Origin: Ophiobolus disseminans
Lineage: Eukaryota > Ascomycota > Dothideomycetes > Pleosporales > Phaeosphaeriaceae
Assembly (NCBI GenBank): GCA_010093685.1
Contig: MU006216.1
Coordinates: 3,141,112-3,205,111, forward strand
Reading direction: 5' to 3'
Length of the DNA: 64,000 nt
The position numbers and the translations under genes are program-made. The notes under the pieces were generated by a model. That model was not told the DNA's origin and did not search any database. It saw nothing but the letters and a program-made list of their open reading frames with translations. Positions within the stretch are counted from its first letter, which is position 1. Each line of letters opens with the position of its first letter. Positions 22,401-36,500 of this stretch are shown here, piece by piece.

Positions 22401-23994
22401 ATGCCCATTATTCTGTCTTGCCATTGCTGTTCGGTAGCGGAAAATTTGATCTGGCGGATCCCTTGAAGAGCTTCATTGACGGCAACAACCTTGCGGTCTC
22501 GGTTCCGCATGATGTTCTTCTGCGCTTGTCCATACTTTTGTGATGCCATCGCATTTAGCGGTGCTAGGAGAACTGGGCCGAGAAGGCCGGCGAGCGTGGC
22601 AGCCCATCCGATCAAGGGAATGAGAAAAGCCATCCCAATGGCGAAGGTTACGAAGATGTAGAGGAACATATATTGTCTCGCGCTGAACTCGGCAACGCGA
22701 TTGGCATCCACCCCGAGAAGGTTGACAATGCTTTGCGTGGAGTTGGGCTCTCCAGAATGATCTGGGTTCTCGGCGTTGTTGGACGCCTCGGTGGCGGCTT
22801 GCTCATCCGAGTTCAGGGATCGACCATGGAAATGCATATGCTTCATTTTCAGGGACTTCCGGTAGATGAGCGATGATAGCTGCGATCGAATAGGAACCTC
22901 TAGCGCGGTGCCCGAAAACCAAACCACTCGAGCGGACAGTGCGTAAGCTGCCATGCGGAAAAGCCCGAGTGCGAAGACCCACATCCATAAGTTGAGCGTG
23001 GGAGCGCCTGTAGATTGCACCGCATCAAGAGTCGTGAGAAACTTGTACAAGAACCAAAGCGGTGCGTATCCCATAGCTCCTTCTAAAGTTGTCAAGATCC
23101 ATAACCATTGGAACTGGCTGGCGTGGGCGCGATAGACGGTAAGCCATAGTGGGCTGCAGTACAGAGCGCGCAGATGGGTGAACGACTGAAGTAGATGGCG
23201 TGCTCGAAGGCGATGATGAACGGACGGAAGATCAATGAAGTCAAGCTGGACTACGGAACGCCCTTTGTCGAGAATGCCAGATGCCCATGCGTATGTGTAT
23301 CTGATTGAGTAAATTGAACGAACTCATAAGGCAATCGAAGTCGGGTTTTTACGCACCTTTTCAACGCAGAGATGGTGTACTGCTCATCTACAAGAACACG
23401 CTTATGGAAAAGCTGTGGGCGCCGAGGTATGGTGATGGCTGCAAAGAGAACGACGCAAGAACATGCAAGTTCGACGCCGATATAGACCCAGCCCATACCG
23501 AGGTAAGCGGACCCTGTGGTGTCTACAGTATAGACTAGAGTGCCATATGTCTCGCATCCAATGTTGAGCATGAGAAGTAGAGTGGATGCTGCAATAGTAA
23601 GGCCCAGGTCATAGCTTTTTGTCGGTCCCGCTTCCGTATGCAAGCAAATGCATTGGGCAAAAATGAAGAGCCAGGCGGCTATCCGAAGACAGCCTGCGGA
23701 TACAAGACCATCGTCGTCAGGGAAAGTCTTGATAGTCAGGGAGAAGATTGTTGTCGAGTACGCAAGTCCAAGAAGAGAGAAAAGCGATGCCACGCGCTTG
23801 TGTCGGATATTAGAAAATCCAGAGACAGCACTCGAAGTAGCCTTTCCATCTTGATCCTCGTAGAAGCCCCGTCTCCAGAATCGCTCGTTGCGCCGAGGCT
23901 GACTGCGACGAAGTGCAATTGCAGCGATGGCGAAGCACAGGATACCAATCACAGAGGCGGCGAGGAGCGCAAGCTGAAGAACGTCGGTCAACAT
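19430..23994 (-). CDS. ABCC (MRP-type) multidrug transporter 1
   Basis: Exons 23994-23357 and 23300-19430 with a 56-nt intron give 1502 residues, normal for fungal full-length ABCC exporters. The layout is an N-terminal TMD0-like region, TMD1, NBD1 (Walker A GKTGAGKS near 653, signature LSGGQRWRL, Walker B LVIDDIFSAVD), TMD2, then NBD2 (Walker A GRTGAGKSS near 1271, signature LSQGQRQLL, Walker B MVMDEATSSVD). NBD1 has Asp in place of the catalytic Glu after Walker B, as is common in this family. A further exon upstream of 23994 is possible. It probably exports the cluster product or protects the producer. Confidence 0.9.
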
Positions 23995-24558
23995 GGTTGG
24001 CGCAGTCGTTTCGTCGAGGCCGTGGAGCTGCCTTGAAAGGATAATGCGATTCGAGCAACTCACCTGTGCATACCTAGAAGAGCACTGATAGGCTGGGTCA
24101 GCTTACTGGCAGGTCTGGCGCGTCGAACTACCCAAATTGAGGTCGACACGTGCAGCGAATGCTGTCCATCTTGCTGCGCAACTACCATGGTATCGTGGAA
24201 AGAATGCGACTTGTATAGCTTCAAGTTGAGCTTCCATCTTCCGGCGCATTGAAAAGCAGCTCGGCTCCGACTAATTTGACGGCGCCAGAGGTAACGCCCA
24301 CCATGCCCAACGGCAGGTTTTATGCGCGCGAATGTAGTGTGCCCTTTGAGGAGATACAGACACGTGTCTTTGCGTGGGCACAAGCCGGAGTTGGGACGAG
24401 AGACGTGGGGACGTGAAAGGAAACCGTGCCAAGCTTCTGATGTCGACGTTCATTCATCACGTGCTAATCTTTAGCTCCGGAACCCCGGGCCCTAGCGTGA
24501 CCGCTTTCTACATCTTGAAGCTCCCTACAGGATCAAACGCGTGCACTAATATACATGG
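23995..24558. other. Promoter of ABCC-1 and 3' region of the NRPS gene
   Basis: About 560 bp without a convincing gene. TCAGCTTAC is at 24098-24106, about 100 bp upstream of the ABCC-1 start; it is the same 9-mer as upstream of the NRPS, UstYa-I and ABCC-2 genes. Confidence 0.5.
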
Positions 24559-27500
24559 CTACAGTTCAGCGAGCAGCCGCATCTGCTGTTCTATGGTGCA
24601 GAACTCGACCAGCTCCGCCGGCGATACCGCGTAGCCTCCGTGCTGTAGCCTTGCCGCCAGCTGCGTCACCGCAACAATGTCTCCTCCCTGTGCAAAAAAC
24701 GACGCACCCGCCATGTCCCCATTAACCTCACCTAGTAGTCCTCCCAGAATCTCACCCCAAGCCGCCTCCACTGTTTTCTCTATATCCTTGGCGCGCAATT
24801 CGCAGTCGTCGCTGTCGTTGCCGCCGTCCGAAGACGTCTCGACCGACACGCCGCTATCGGTGCCTTCTACAGCTGTGGGCGAGGACACATGTTCCAAGGG
24901 AATTCGCGCTGCTGGTTGCTGCATGGGTGGCGGAAAGGGTCCCTCTGGCATGCGACACAGCATGTTCACGTTCCTGCACAGCAACTCCATGGCATCATTG
25001 CAAAATGCCTCGGTGATGGCAGGATGCAGCGCCTGCAGCTGAATCTCAAGGGTCTGTCCCTTCGTCCGTGAGTGCACGGCGATGTCTCCAAGCTCTGGCG
25101 TCGGGCGCCCATACGAGCTCAGACGATATTCAATCTCGCCCAGTGTACACACGGCGTCGTGGCTCGCTTCGTCGTAGACGTGATCATCGTGCTGCACTAT
25201 CGAGCCAAAATTAGTCCAGTTGGGCCAGTCGGTGCACTTATGGACCGTCTCGCGCAGACCTAGCAGCTCGTGCGGAATGCCCTGTGTCTGCTGGTCTTGT
25301 ACGCCTTGCAAAAAGTCCACGGCTGATGTGCCCCCCTCTAGCTGCAGCCGTACCGGTATGATACTCAGGCAGGCGCCCGTCACCTTGTCGATACCCGCCA
25401 TGGCGGCGCTTCTGCCGGCCGTCGTGCTCGCAAAAACCACATCTTTCTGTCCAGAGAGCTCCATCAGAGTGAGACCCCACCCGGCCTTCATCACGCTGGC
25501 CATAGTTACACCGGTTGGCAGGCATGTCTTCACGGGTAACGTAGCTCTGCTGAGCCGCACTTCATCTGTGAATGAAGACACAGCTGGCCTGACTCGCGAC
25601 AGAATCTGAGTCATCTGGGCGCCCTTGAGAAGACTTCTCCAGTACGCATACGTCTTCGGAGAGCGCTGTCTTTGGCTTTCTCGCACATAAGCAGCGAATC
25701 GAGGCCTAGGAGACGGTTCCATTTCCCGATAGGAGTGCCCAAGAGTCTCGATAATGTGGGGCATGCACATTCCGTCGTACTGAGCGTGGGACATTCGGAT
25801 GACGAGTCGGTGCTTTGTTGTCCCGGTTTGCTTGAAAAGCTTGAATCCGGCAAATACATCGCCTTGGTGAAGATCCTTGCGCAGTTCTTGGTTGCACACT
25901 CTTTCACAGGCCGCTTCGACCGGGCGACGGGCCTCGTATACGTGGAAGGGAACGTGCATGTTCTTATGCACTACTTGAAAGAGCTTGCCATTGTGGCATG
26001 CGAATGTGGTTCGGAAGACATCGTGCATCGCTACCAGCCGGACGCAAGCCTGTTTCAACCTGTCTACATCAACATCACCGTCGCCGTCGAAGAAGAAGTA
26101 GCCCATCATTCCACGGCCCGGCATGACATTGGCCGCGACCGCGCACGCTTGGTAATCTGTCGCCGGGTACACATCTTCGATTTCCGACAGAGGCACGCTG
26201 AGCTTGGACCCGATAGCGTGTTTGAGGAAGTTCTCTCTAGAGCCTGCTGGGAGCAAAGCAAAAGGTTGGGTCTGCTCTTCTTCTTCTTGTTCAAGACTTA
26301 GCCTGTGCACATGGCGAGCCATATCCTCCAGACGCGGATGGCGAAATATCGTGCCCGTCGTAAGAGAGATGCCTTGTGCTCTCGCTATGCTGGCTAGACG
26401 CACGGCTAGAATCGAATCACCACCGACCGACAAGAAACTGTCGTCAAGGCCAATAAGAGCCTCGCTGATACAAAGTGCTGAAGCCCACAGTGCTCGAAGT
26501 TTTTCCTCCATCGCAGTTGATGGGTGCCGTTTCTCGCGCATTGCTAGACGATAACTGGTGTATTCTTCTTCGGAAAATGTGGAGGCGAGCTTCTCGAGTT
26601 CGACGCGTGCCAACTTGCCATTTGAGGTCGTGGGCACATAATCGAGCGGCACGTAGAGTGAAGGGATCATGAAACGAGGCAGCAGGCTTCGCAGCTTCGT
26701 TTTCAATGACTGGAACATGTCGAAATATTCTGCAGACATTGGCGAGCATGGGTCACCCGATTGCGCTGGTCTGCACTGATCTGAAAAAGCCAGGAAAGCT
26801 GTAAGCGCCGCCTTGTTTTCGCGGGCGCGATACGAAACCTTGGCTACCGTGACAGCCTTCACTTCAGGCAAAGCTTTCCGTATCGCATTTTCAACTTCGC
26901 CGGCATCTAGACGTTGGCCATTGAGCTTGATCTGGTGGTCGATGCGCCCACAAAATTCGAACGATCCATCCTCTTGTTGCCGAAGAAGATCGCCGGTCTT
27001 GTAGAGTCGACGTTGATTTTCCTCGCCAAAGAGGTGAGACCATTCAGGATCGACAAGAAACGAAGCTTCGGTCTTGACAGTGTCGTTGAGATAGCCTCTA
27101 GCGACTAGCGGACCTTCAATCAAAAGCTCCCCTGCGCATCCAACAGGAACCAGGCGATTGTGGTCATCTGGGCTGACCAGCCACAGTCGACTTGCAATTT
27201 GCCGACCCAGGTGCAACGGCGAAGAAGACCAGGCATGGTCTTCGTTCGTTATCACGAATACTGTGCATTCAGAGGGACCGTATACGTTGTGTACGTGCCC
27301 TGGCATGTCCTGCCAGATTTGCAAAGTGCTTGCGCTGCCCGCCTCACCTCCCGTGACCAAATTTCGCAGGCTCGGAACATCTGAAGGTCGAAGTAGGCTC
27401 ATCATAGTTGGGGTGAGGAACATCCAGGTGGCTTGGAAGCGATTGATGGTTCCTGCTAAATCGTTCAGATGTTCTTCGCCCGCAGGAACCAGTACAGCGG

Positions 27501-30500
27501 CCCCGACCATCAAAGGAAGCAGGATTTCCAGGTAGACCACATCCCAAGAAGGTGATGCAAAATGTAGAACGCGATCTTCTTGGCTGAGCCTCAGTGCAGA
27601 CGTATGGTGTTCGGCGGTTGTACAGATGTTCTTGTGCTCGAGGATGACACCCTTGGGAGCCCCGGTTGATCCAGATGTGTAGACTATGCAAGCTGCGTTC
27701 GATGGGGAACAGACTGCCTCGTGAGAATGACAGGCTGACTCGATATCAGACACAGTAACGTCGTCAAAGGCGACGATCTCGGTGTTGATGCTCCCAAATC
27801 TTGAAGCAAGCTCCGGTGCCGTCAAGATCACCTTTGGATTCGCGTCATGCAGAATCCGATGTACTCTCTCCATCGGATCATCTGGATTGATACCAAGGAA
27901 TGCGCAGCCAGCCTTGAGGACCGCCATTATGCTTACTGGAAACCAAAGCGATTTGGGGAAGCATAACGGTACGATGTCTCCAGGCAGAACACCCAGCGAG
28001 CATAGGTGATGTGCAAGGTTGTCGGTCATCCGATCCAGCTCGGCATAGCTTAGTGTACGCCCCTCTCCGGTGACGATGGCGGGTGCGTCGGGCGAAGTGC
28101 GCACTTGTCGAGCAAAGATCGCGTGAATGGTCGTTTCCACAGTCGATGGAAGGTCCTTGTTCCAACGTCTGAGATCACTGACATCCTGCGGTGAACAGTA
28201 ATCGATATTGTCCAATGTTGCTTCCGCACTCGCTGTCATCAATTGGCCCAAGATATGGCCAAATTGAGCGAGTACGCGTTCAATCTGACTTCCGCTCAAA
28301 GTCGTTTCGCGGTAATGAGCCTCGATACGGAGTGATCGTCGCTTCAAATGGAATAAGACGGTCAAGGGATGAGTGAAGAATGTGCCGTGGTCAAGCACTT
28401 CATGTGGTTGGAGCAATGTCGACGTTGCTTGTTCTTCGCCCTCCACGTAGATCGATATCAGGGTAGAAAACTGGCACGTTTGACGGACGCCGTCGCCGAG
28501 ACGCATGATATTTTGCGACCCAAAGTGCTGGTGTGGAATGGTTTGAATGGACGTACGCTGAACGCTTTGTAGCAGCGTCAGTACGGTGTCTTCTCGCGAG
28601 TCAAATCGAATGCGAATGGGTATCGTCGCGAATGTCGGGGCGAGCATCGCCTCGATGCCTTCTACCGGCGCGTCGCGGCCAGAGACTGTTTCGCCGAAAA
28701 CGACATCCTCTTCTCGAGTGTATTTCGCAGCTAGAAGCGCCCACGCCGCTCTGACCATGGTCGCACTCGTTATGCCGTTCGACGCCGATGGCAGCATATC
28801 TACTTCCAACGTGGCTACATCGTGGCTCGACGACGAATCCGGCTGGGCATCTGCCACTGGCGGAAGCTCTGGGAATTTACTCACGGGCGCTCCATTGAGC
28901 TGTTTTGTCCAGAACGTGGCGCTATCCTGATGATCCATGGCATCGAGATGCTTCATGAACAGCGTAAAAGGTGCGTGGTGATCGAGATGAGTCTTGCCTG
29001 AGCTGTATACCTCCTCGATAGCCTGGAGCGTCAAAGGTAGCGACCACCCATCGTACGACGCATGGTGGCGTGTCCAAACGAAGAATGTTTGGCCTTGTTC
29101 AACTACGAGGCCCCATCGACTCAAGCGGTCGCCCATGCCTACACAGTCTTTTTGATCCTCTTCGAGATACCGTTGAAGATGGTCACTCTGGCACCACCTG
29201 ATGGTCTCTCGCAAGACAGCCTGGACCGTCTTGCCCGACGCGAGCTGCAGGATACGCGTTCTCAAGATGGCAGTGTGGTTATGCACTATTTCTGCCGCTG
29301 CTCGGAATCGATTGATGTCGACATGTAGGTAGATTTTGTATACCGCCTGCGCAGTATACGAACCCGGTGTTTCAGAGGAGAAGAACATGAGTCCCTCTTG
29401 AAGTGGTGTTGTCTGGTAGATGTCATCGATTGCTCCAACCTGGACCCCGAGCACTTCGGCGACCTCGCGCAAGACCTCATCAACTTCACCAATACGGCTC
29501 ACGATGCTGAATCGTTCGGTGTTCTCGGTCCTCGCAATCCTTTCATCTAGCGTCGCAGCCATTAATTCGAGAGTGGGATTCTGGAAAATGTTGGCGACAG
29601 TAAGAACCATGCCTTTCACCCGCGCCAACGCTACAAGACGCATCGCGGAGATGGAATTGCCGCCGAGGTTGAGGAAGCTGTCTGTAGCACTGATGGACTC
29701 GGCTTCCAGTTTGAGGCATTCTGCCCAGAGATCTCTCAGCAACATCTCTTCGGGCCGCGAAGGTTTCCGTTTCGGACTGGAGGATGAAGACGATAGTTCT
29801 GCCAGTCGCCTGACCGTTAAAGTCGAGCCCAGCTTGCGCAAGCCTGCACGATCGACCTTGCCGGAGGTGTTCAGCGGCATGCTCGTTATGGGAATGATGG
29901 CTGTTGGGACCATGTAGCTTGGAAGTCTACTGGACAGATGTTGGAAAATATCCGTATACTGTAAGACTGCTGGACTTGATATAATTGCGGATTCCAGCGG
30001 CCCCAGCGGACCCGTCACCGCTGCGAGGAACACGACCAAGGCTGGATTGCGGTTGCCATCAACGGGGACGATTACTTCGGCCGCCAAGTTCCATCCCGCG
30101 AGCTTCGTTCGCAAACAATCCTCGACCTCATTGAGCTCCACACGCTGGCCGCGGATCTTGATCTGCGTGTCTTTTCTCCCAACGAAGTTTAGTGAGCCGT
30201 CCGAATTATACTGAACCAGGTCTCCAGTCCGATAGAATCGACGAGTAGGGGCTTTCCCCGTAGCCATTGCCCATGACGGCATGAGACTGAAGGCTTCGGA
30301 AAGGTCGCGACCGTCATTGAGATAGCCCCTTGCCAGCGTCGGTCCTTCGATGACCAGTTCTCCCACTGCGCCAATCGGCGCAAGGAATCCGGCATCTTCC
30401 GCATCGACAATCCAGCAAAGGGTCCCGACGCCTTTCCCAAGACGGTTCTTGTTTGTCTTAGGCTTCATGAGCCCTGCGATGCAGGTGGTAGTCTCGGCCG

Positions 30501-33500
30501 GACCGGAGCATTGGTAGAGCTGTACGATGTGAACCCACGTCTCCATGATCTCTTGGCTCACTGATTCTCCTCCGACCACTAGCGTGCGCATACTTGGGAC
30601 ATCCAGGGGCCGAAACAAGCTGACGGTCGAAGGTGTAAGGAAGGCCCAGTTCGCTCGCAGACTTTCGAATGTGGCGGTGAGGTGGTTCATCTTCTGCTCT
30701 TCCGAGGGGATACAGATGGTACCGCCTACGATGAGGGTGGTGATGATGTCGTAAAGCGCCATGTCAAAGGCATGAGAGGCGAACTGGAAGACGCGGGATT
30801 CGGAGGTCATGTTCATTGCGGGGCCGTGCGCGAGGGCGCTGGTGCTGACGTTCTCGTGTGTGAGTTCGATACCTTTGGGAAGGCCACTGGATCCGGACGT
30901 GAAGACTAGACAGGCTAGGTTGGAAGGCAGGAGCCGAGCAACGACGGACTGTACGTCTTCGGTCTCGGCATCTACCTCAGCCTCCGAGACGACGAGCACT
31001 TCGTCTACGCAGCTGGAGAGGAGATCACTATGGTTATCAGAGGCTAGGAGGAGCTTGGCACGAGTGTTCTTGACGATGGAGTCGAGTCGCGATCGTGGAT
31101 GGGAGGGATCCAGCAGGACGAATGCGCCTCCAGCTTTGAGCACGGCCAGCATCCCGACAGCCACCCATTTCGACTTTTCAAAGCAGATGGGGACAATCGT
31201 CTCGGGCCCGACACCCTTGCGAGCCAGCTGGAACGAAAGGCCCGTTGAAAGCTTGTCGAGAGTGTGGTAAGACATTTTACCATCCCAAGCGCATATTGCC
31301 TGCTTCTCGGGATGCCTGGTGACACTCTCGATGAACAGGTCGTGGATCAGGGTCTGACATGCTTGAGGCGCCACACCTGAGTTATTCCAGCGCTCGATGT
31401 CGGCCTTGTCCTCGGGCGAAATGATCTCGATGTCGGCAACGAGCGCGTCTGGACCGAGCGAAAGGAGTTGCGTCGTTGCGTGCGACATCTGAAATACCAT
31501 TCTCCGGAGCTGGACTTGGTCGACGATGCGCGAATCGAAGCTTGCGTTCACTTGGACCGATCCCTCGCTAGACACGGTGAACTGGATCATCAGCGCGTAA
31601 GGGTTGAAGTTCGAGATATCTCCCGCGACAGAGTGATTCATGAAGACCGGCTTGCCTTCTCGCGCAATTCGCTCCTCTTGTCTCGGCTGAATGACAATAA
31701 GCGTATTGAAGCGACACGCCTCGGCCGTGTCGGTGTTGATCTCTTGGATATTGTGGAGGCCGAGGTGCTCGAACGGCATCATCTCCATGGTCTGGCTCTG
31801 CATAAAAGAAAGCCACCCAGTAACGGTTGAAGCGCGATCGATGACGATCCTCACGGGCATCGTGGTGAATACTGGACCGACAACGTCTTCAATGTGCTTG
31901 ACTGGTACGTGGCGGCCTGTTCGGGTGGTGCCGAAAATTATGTCCTTGGAATCAAGGTGTCGAGCTGTCACTAGCGACCACGCGGCTTGGAGTAAAGTGT
32001 GTGACGTTATACCCTTGGGTAACGCTGAAGGAATACGCATATCCACGTCGAAAGAGCAATCTGCGCAAGGGGTGCGAGTTGTTGTCGGTAGCCTGGGGTA
32101 GAAGGCAGAGTCCGTCGCGGCACCTTTCAGATATTCTGCCCAGTATTCCGCTTGTTTGGCCTGGTCCAATGACTGGAGATACTTGACGAAATGATTGTAC
32201 TCAGCCCGAGGATGAGCCAGAAGCCTTGAGTTTCGATACGTTTTCTCCACAGCCTCGACGATCAAGGAAATGGTCCATCCATCGTACAGAGCATGGTGGA
32301 TTGACCACACCAGGCAGCGTGAAGGACCGCTCCCCTGGATTCCGAATCGCACTAGAGGTCCGCCCGTTGAAACAAATCTCCGGCGATCATCATCAAGATA
32401 TGTGTCTATGTCGACGACAGGGTTCCAATCGATGCGCTCTTCCACGACAATCTGCAGAAGACCAATTGGCATGTGCACGAGTCGCGTACGCAGAAGTGAA
32501 ATTGCGCGAAACACCGTCTCCCAGGCAGTCTTCAGAGCCTCAACATCGACATCATGGGCCAACTCCAGCACTTGCTGCGACATGTAGAGGCCTGGCGTCT
32601 TGATCGACAACGCCATGATTCCCTCTTGAAGCGGGCTGCACGGGTAGATATCCTGTATCCGTCCGGCTTGGCATTGGCAAAGATCGGACAAGTCAGCGCG
32701 CAGTCGATCCACATCTTCGATATCGATGTGAAGCAACTCATATGCCGTGATAGGAATCACGCCAGAGTCATCGCTGGTTGTTTCGCGTGCCAATGCAAGT
32801 TCGGCAACGGTCGGATACCGAAATACCTTTTCGACCGTCAATTTGATGTGGTCAGCCTCCTGGTTTGCAATGGCCACGAGCTTCATGGCGAGAATCGAGT
32901 CGCCGCCGAGATTGATGAAGCGCGAATGGCGGCCGATGCGATCCCGTGGGATGGCCAGGGCTTTGGAGAAGAGCCTCTGGATCTCTTTCTCGGTAGTGGA
33001 AACACACTCTGTTACTTGCTCAGGGTCATCAGATGCTGCTGAGCATAGATACAGCACCTCGGCAGCAGTCGCCGCTTCTGAGAGTTGTTTAAGATGCTTT
33101 CTGTCGACTTTCCCTGAAATCGTTCGAGGCAAGTGACGGAGTGGTATCAGAGCCGTCGGGATCATGTATACTGGGAGTGACTCTTTCATCGCTGAATATA
33201 CCCGGGAACATAAGTTGCTGTCTCGCAATTTGACCAGGTCAAATGGTTCGTCGAATATACAAAATGTGATCAAGGTATCAGACCGGTCTGCGCTTTGTAG
33301 CTTTGCCACATCAGCAAGTACGGCTCTGGCCTCGGGGATCAGCGCTCGAATGAACTCCTCAACCTGACTCAGTTCAACGCGCTGGCCACGGATCTTGACC
33401 TGCGTGTCTTTGCGCCCTCGGATGAGAATACTACCATCTGGTTTCATGACCGCCAGATCGCCAGTCTTGTACATTCTCCGAACACCGAATTGCGACTCTG

Positions 33501-36500
33501 GGAGCCAATTGGGGTTATCGATGAATACTTCTGCGGTCTTTCCTTCGCTGTTGAGGTATCCGCGGGACACAATCGGGCCTTCGAGTAACAGCTCGCCCAC
33601 ACATCCAAGAGGAATGAGTCTGTTGTGGTCATGCTCGTTGACGACCCAGCTCAAGCATCCAACTCCACGGCCAATGTCAGAGATGTCGTCGCCGGGAAGT
33701 ACTTCTTTCGTATGGCTGGTGATGGCGATCTCGCTCGGCCCATACGCATTTATCAAGCGCACGTGTCCAACCCATAGATCTCGATGGGCAGTTGTCACGG
33801 CCTCTCCTCCGAGAGTGAGTACCTCCAGGGACGATAGCGTGGCTGCATCGAAAATGAGAGACACGGAAGGCGTCATGTCTGCGTGGGTGATGGCCATTCT
33901 GTTGATGTATGCTGCTAATTCGTTTTTGCACTCGTGCTGCGAAGGCACGCAGACCGTTCCGCCGACGAGAAGAGTAGGGATTGTGTCCTCGATGACTGCA
34001 TCAAAGGCGTACGACGAGAATTGGAGGACCCGCGAACTTTGGTCGCGGGCCATGATTGATTGGCGGGCTTTGAGTCCGGAGAGGTAGGCCTGGTGCGTGT
34101 GGACGATGGCTTTGGCCGTACCGGTACTTCCTGCGGTATACAGCACGAATGCAGTGCTCTCGGGTTCCGTTACTGGTAACCTCGCTTCCGGATCGGTGGT
34201 CCATTTTTTCGCCGCGGCGTCATCGACGACAATGCGATCCATTTCTGGATCCAGAGACTCGGCGCATGTTGAAGAACAGAGTAGAAATCTCGCGCGTGTC
34301 ATTCCAATAACGCCTTCGATCCATACAATAGGGCTCGAAACATCCAGAAGTGTCCATGTGGCCCCTGCTTTCCAGATCGCAAGCATGCACACCGTGGTCC
34401 ACATCGATTTCTCAAAGTAGATTGGAACAATCTCATCCGCGGCCAGTTGCTTCTCTTGGATCAAATGCCTGGCTAGACGGGAGGATAACTCATCGAGGTC
34501 TCGATAACTAAGTTCTCCGTCGTGGGCGATGATGGCGGTCGATTGTGGAGATTTCAGGCTTTGATCATAAATGAGATCATGACCACAATCCTTTACCGCC
34601 AACGGAATCGTGGCGTTTCGATCGTGGATTATAGTAAGGTTCTCAGGGCTGACCGCGTGCGCCGTGAGGACCGTTTCGAGTCGTTCGTCGGCATCGGCGC
34701 GGCGAAGTGCGTCCACCAAGTACACGAACTGCGAGACCATGAGGCGCATGCACGGCTCTGAAATGACGCAATCGTCAAACTGGACACGGAGTTCAATCGA
34801 CTCGCGCGAGATTGTACATTCCAAATTAATCGCATATGTTGAGGATGTCTCCCAGCTCTCGACCTTCACTTTCTCCCCGAACAAGCAAATATCTTCCTCG
34901 TGGGCCGACGCTTGAACCACCAGATGGGATTGGAAGTCTGCCGAGAAGCCTTCTGTCTGTGCCAGTCGTCTGATCTTGTGCAAACCGAATTGCTCGTGTG
35001 GAATCATTTCGGAAGCCTCTGCCTGCACGTGCTGAAGAAAAGACATGATGGACTTGGTCCCGGGTATCCGAATCCGGATCGGCATCGTTGCGATTGTTGG
35101 ACCCAGGATGTTTTCTACCAAAGGTACTGACACTGTACGACCACTCAACGTTGCGCCAAAGGTGACGTCGTCGGTTCCACCGTACTGCGCTAGACAAAGG
35201 GCCCATGCTGCGCGAAGGTATGTTGCAGCAGTGATATCCGTTCTGCATGATGATATCATCCGGAAGTCTTGCTCTATTACCTTAGTCGCATGCGGCTCGT
35301 AGTCTGCGCTTGGAAGCACGGGATAGCGGAGTGTAGTACTCCCAGCCAGGTATTTGGACCAGAACTGGCGCTGTGTCCCGTCATCCATGGTTCCTAGAGC
35401 TTGTATGAACGATCCGAAACTACCAGTCGGAGGCACCACTGCCTCTTGATAGACAACACCAATGTTGCGCAAGAAAAGCGAAGCAGACCAATTGTCCATA
35501 ATGGCGTGGTGAGCTGTCACGGCCAAGTATCTGTCTGAACCTCCGCCCTCGATAATCGCCAGACGAATTAATCTTGAGCCCGGAAACATATGGCTCAATC
35601 GATCAAACTCCAGATATTGCGAAAGACTGCTCCGACTTTGCCATTGCAGTTCTTCATTGATCACTGCTTGTAAAGGTCCTGCGGTGGTCTCGAGCATCCT
35701 TGATCGAAGAATAGGGTTTTGCCTTGCAACTTGCTGACATGCCGCTTTCAGGCAAAAGATGTCCACGTCCTTGCCCAACGGAACAATCATTTGGACCATA
35801 TAAGCCCCGGGGGTTTTCAGCGACAGCGCTACCATGCCTTCCTGGAGCGCAGTACACGGGTATAGGTCTTGAATCTTATTGCGCGGGATGCTGTAGGTAT
35901 GCTCGATCTCAGTGAGAAGACTCTCCGATGTTCCCGATTCGAGTAAGGAGAAAGGACTTAATTCGATCTCAGAGCTGGTCGGCAGCACTGCCTCTAAAGA
36001 TTCATGAGCCAATGCTTCGACTGTAGGCGTTTTGAAAATTTGCTGATTGGTGAGCGACATTCCGATGCGCCGCGCAGCGGATACCATGCGAATGGCTTTC
36101 ATCGAATCGCCTCCAACACGGAAGAAGTTCTCATTTACGCCAATGCTTTCAGCATCTAAATGCAAAAGCGCTGCCCATATCCGAATAAGCTGGAGTTGTG
36201 CGTTCGTGCTAGGCCACTGCTTGATACTCGGGGCGTATACGAAACGAGCAAGCCTCTCGGCATTCATGCTCAGCGCGATTGATCTCAATCTCCTCCGATC
36301 TAGCTTTCCCGATGGCGTCGTGGGAAATCTCTGACAAGGAATGAGGCCGGACGGGACCAAGTACGACGGCAGCTTCGAAAGGAGGAGCTCTTGAATTGGA
36401 CGCAAAGTCTTTCTGGTGATTGTCGATGCTTCAAGTATGACTTCGTCGTATACCTCAGGCGGCTGATCAATGTACCCTATCGCCACGAAAGCCACCAGTC

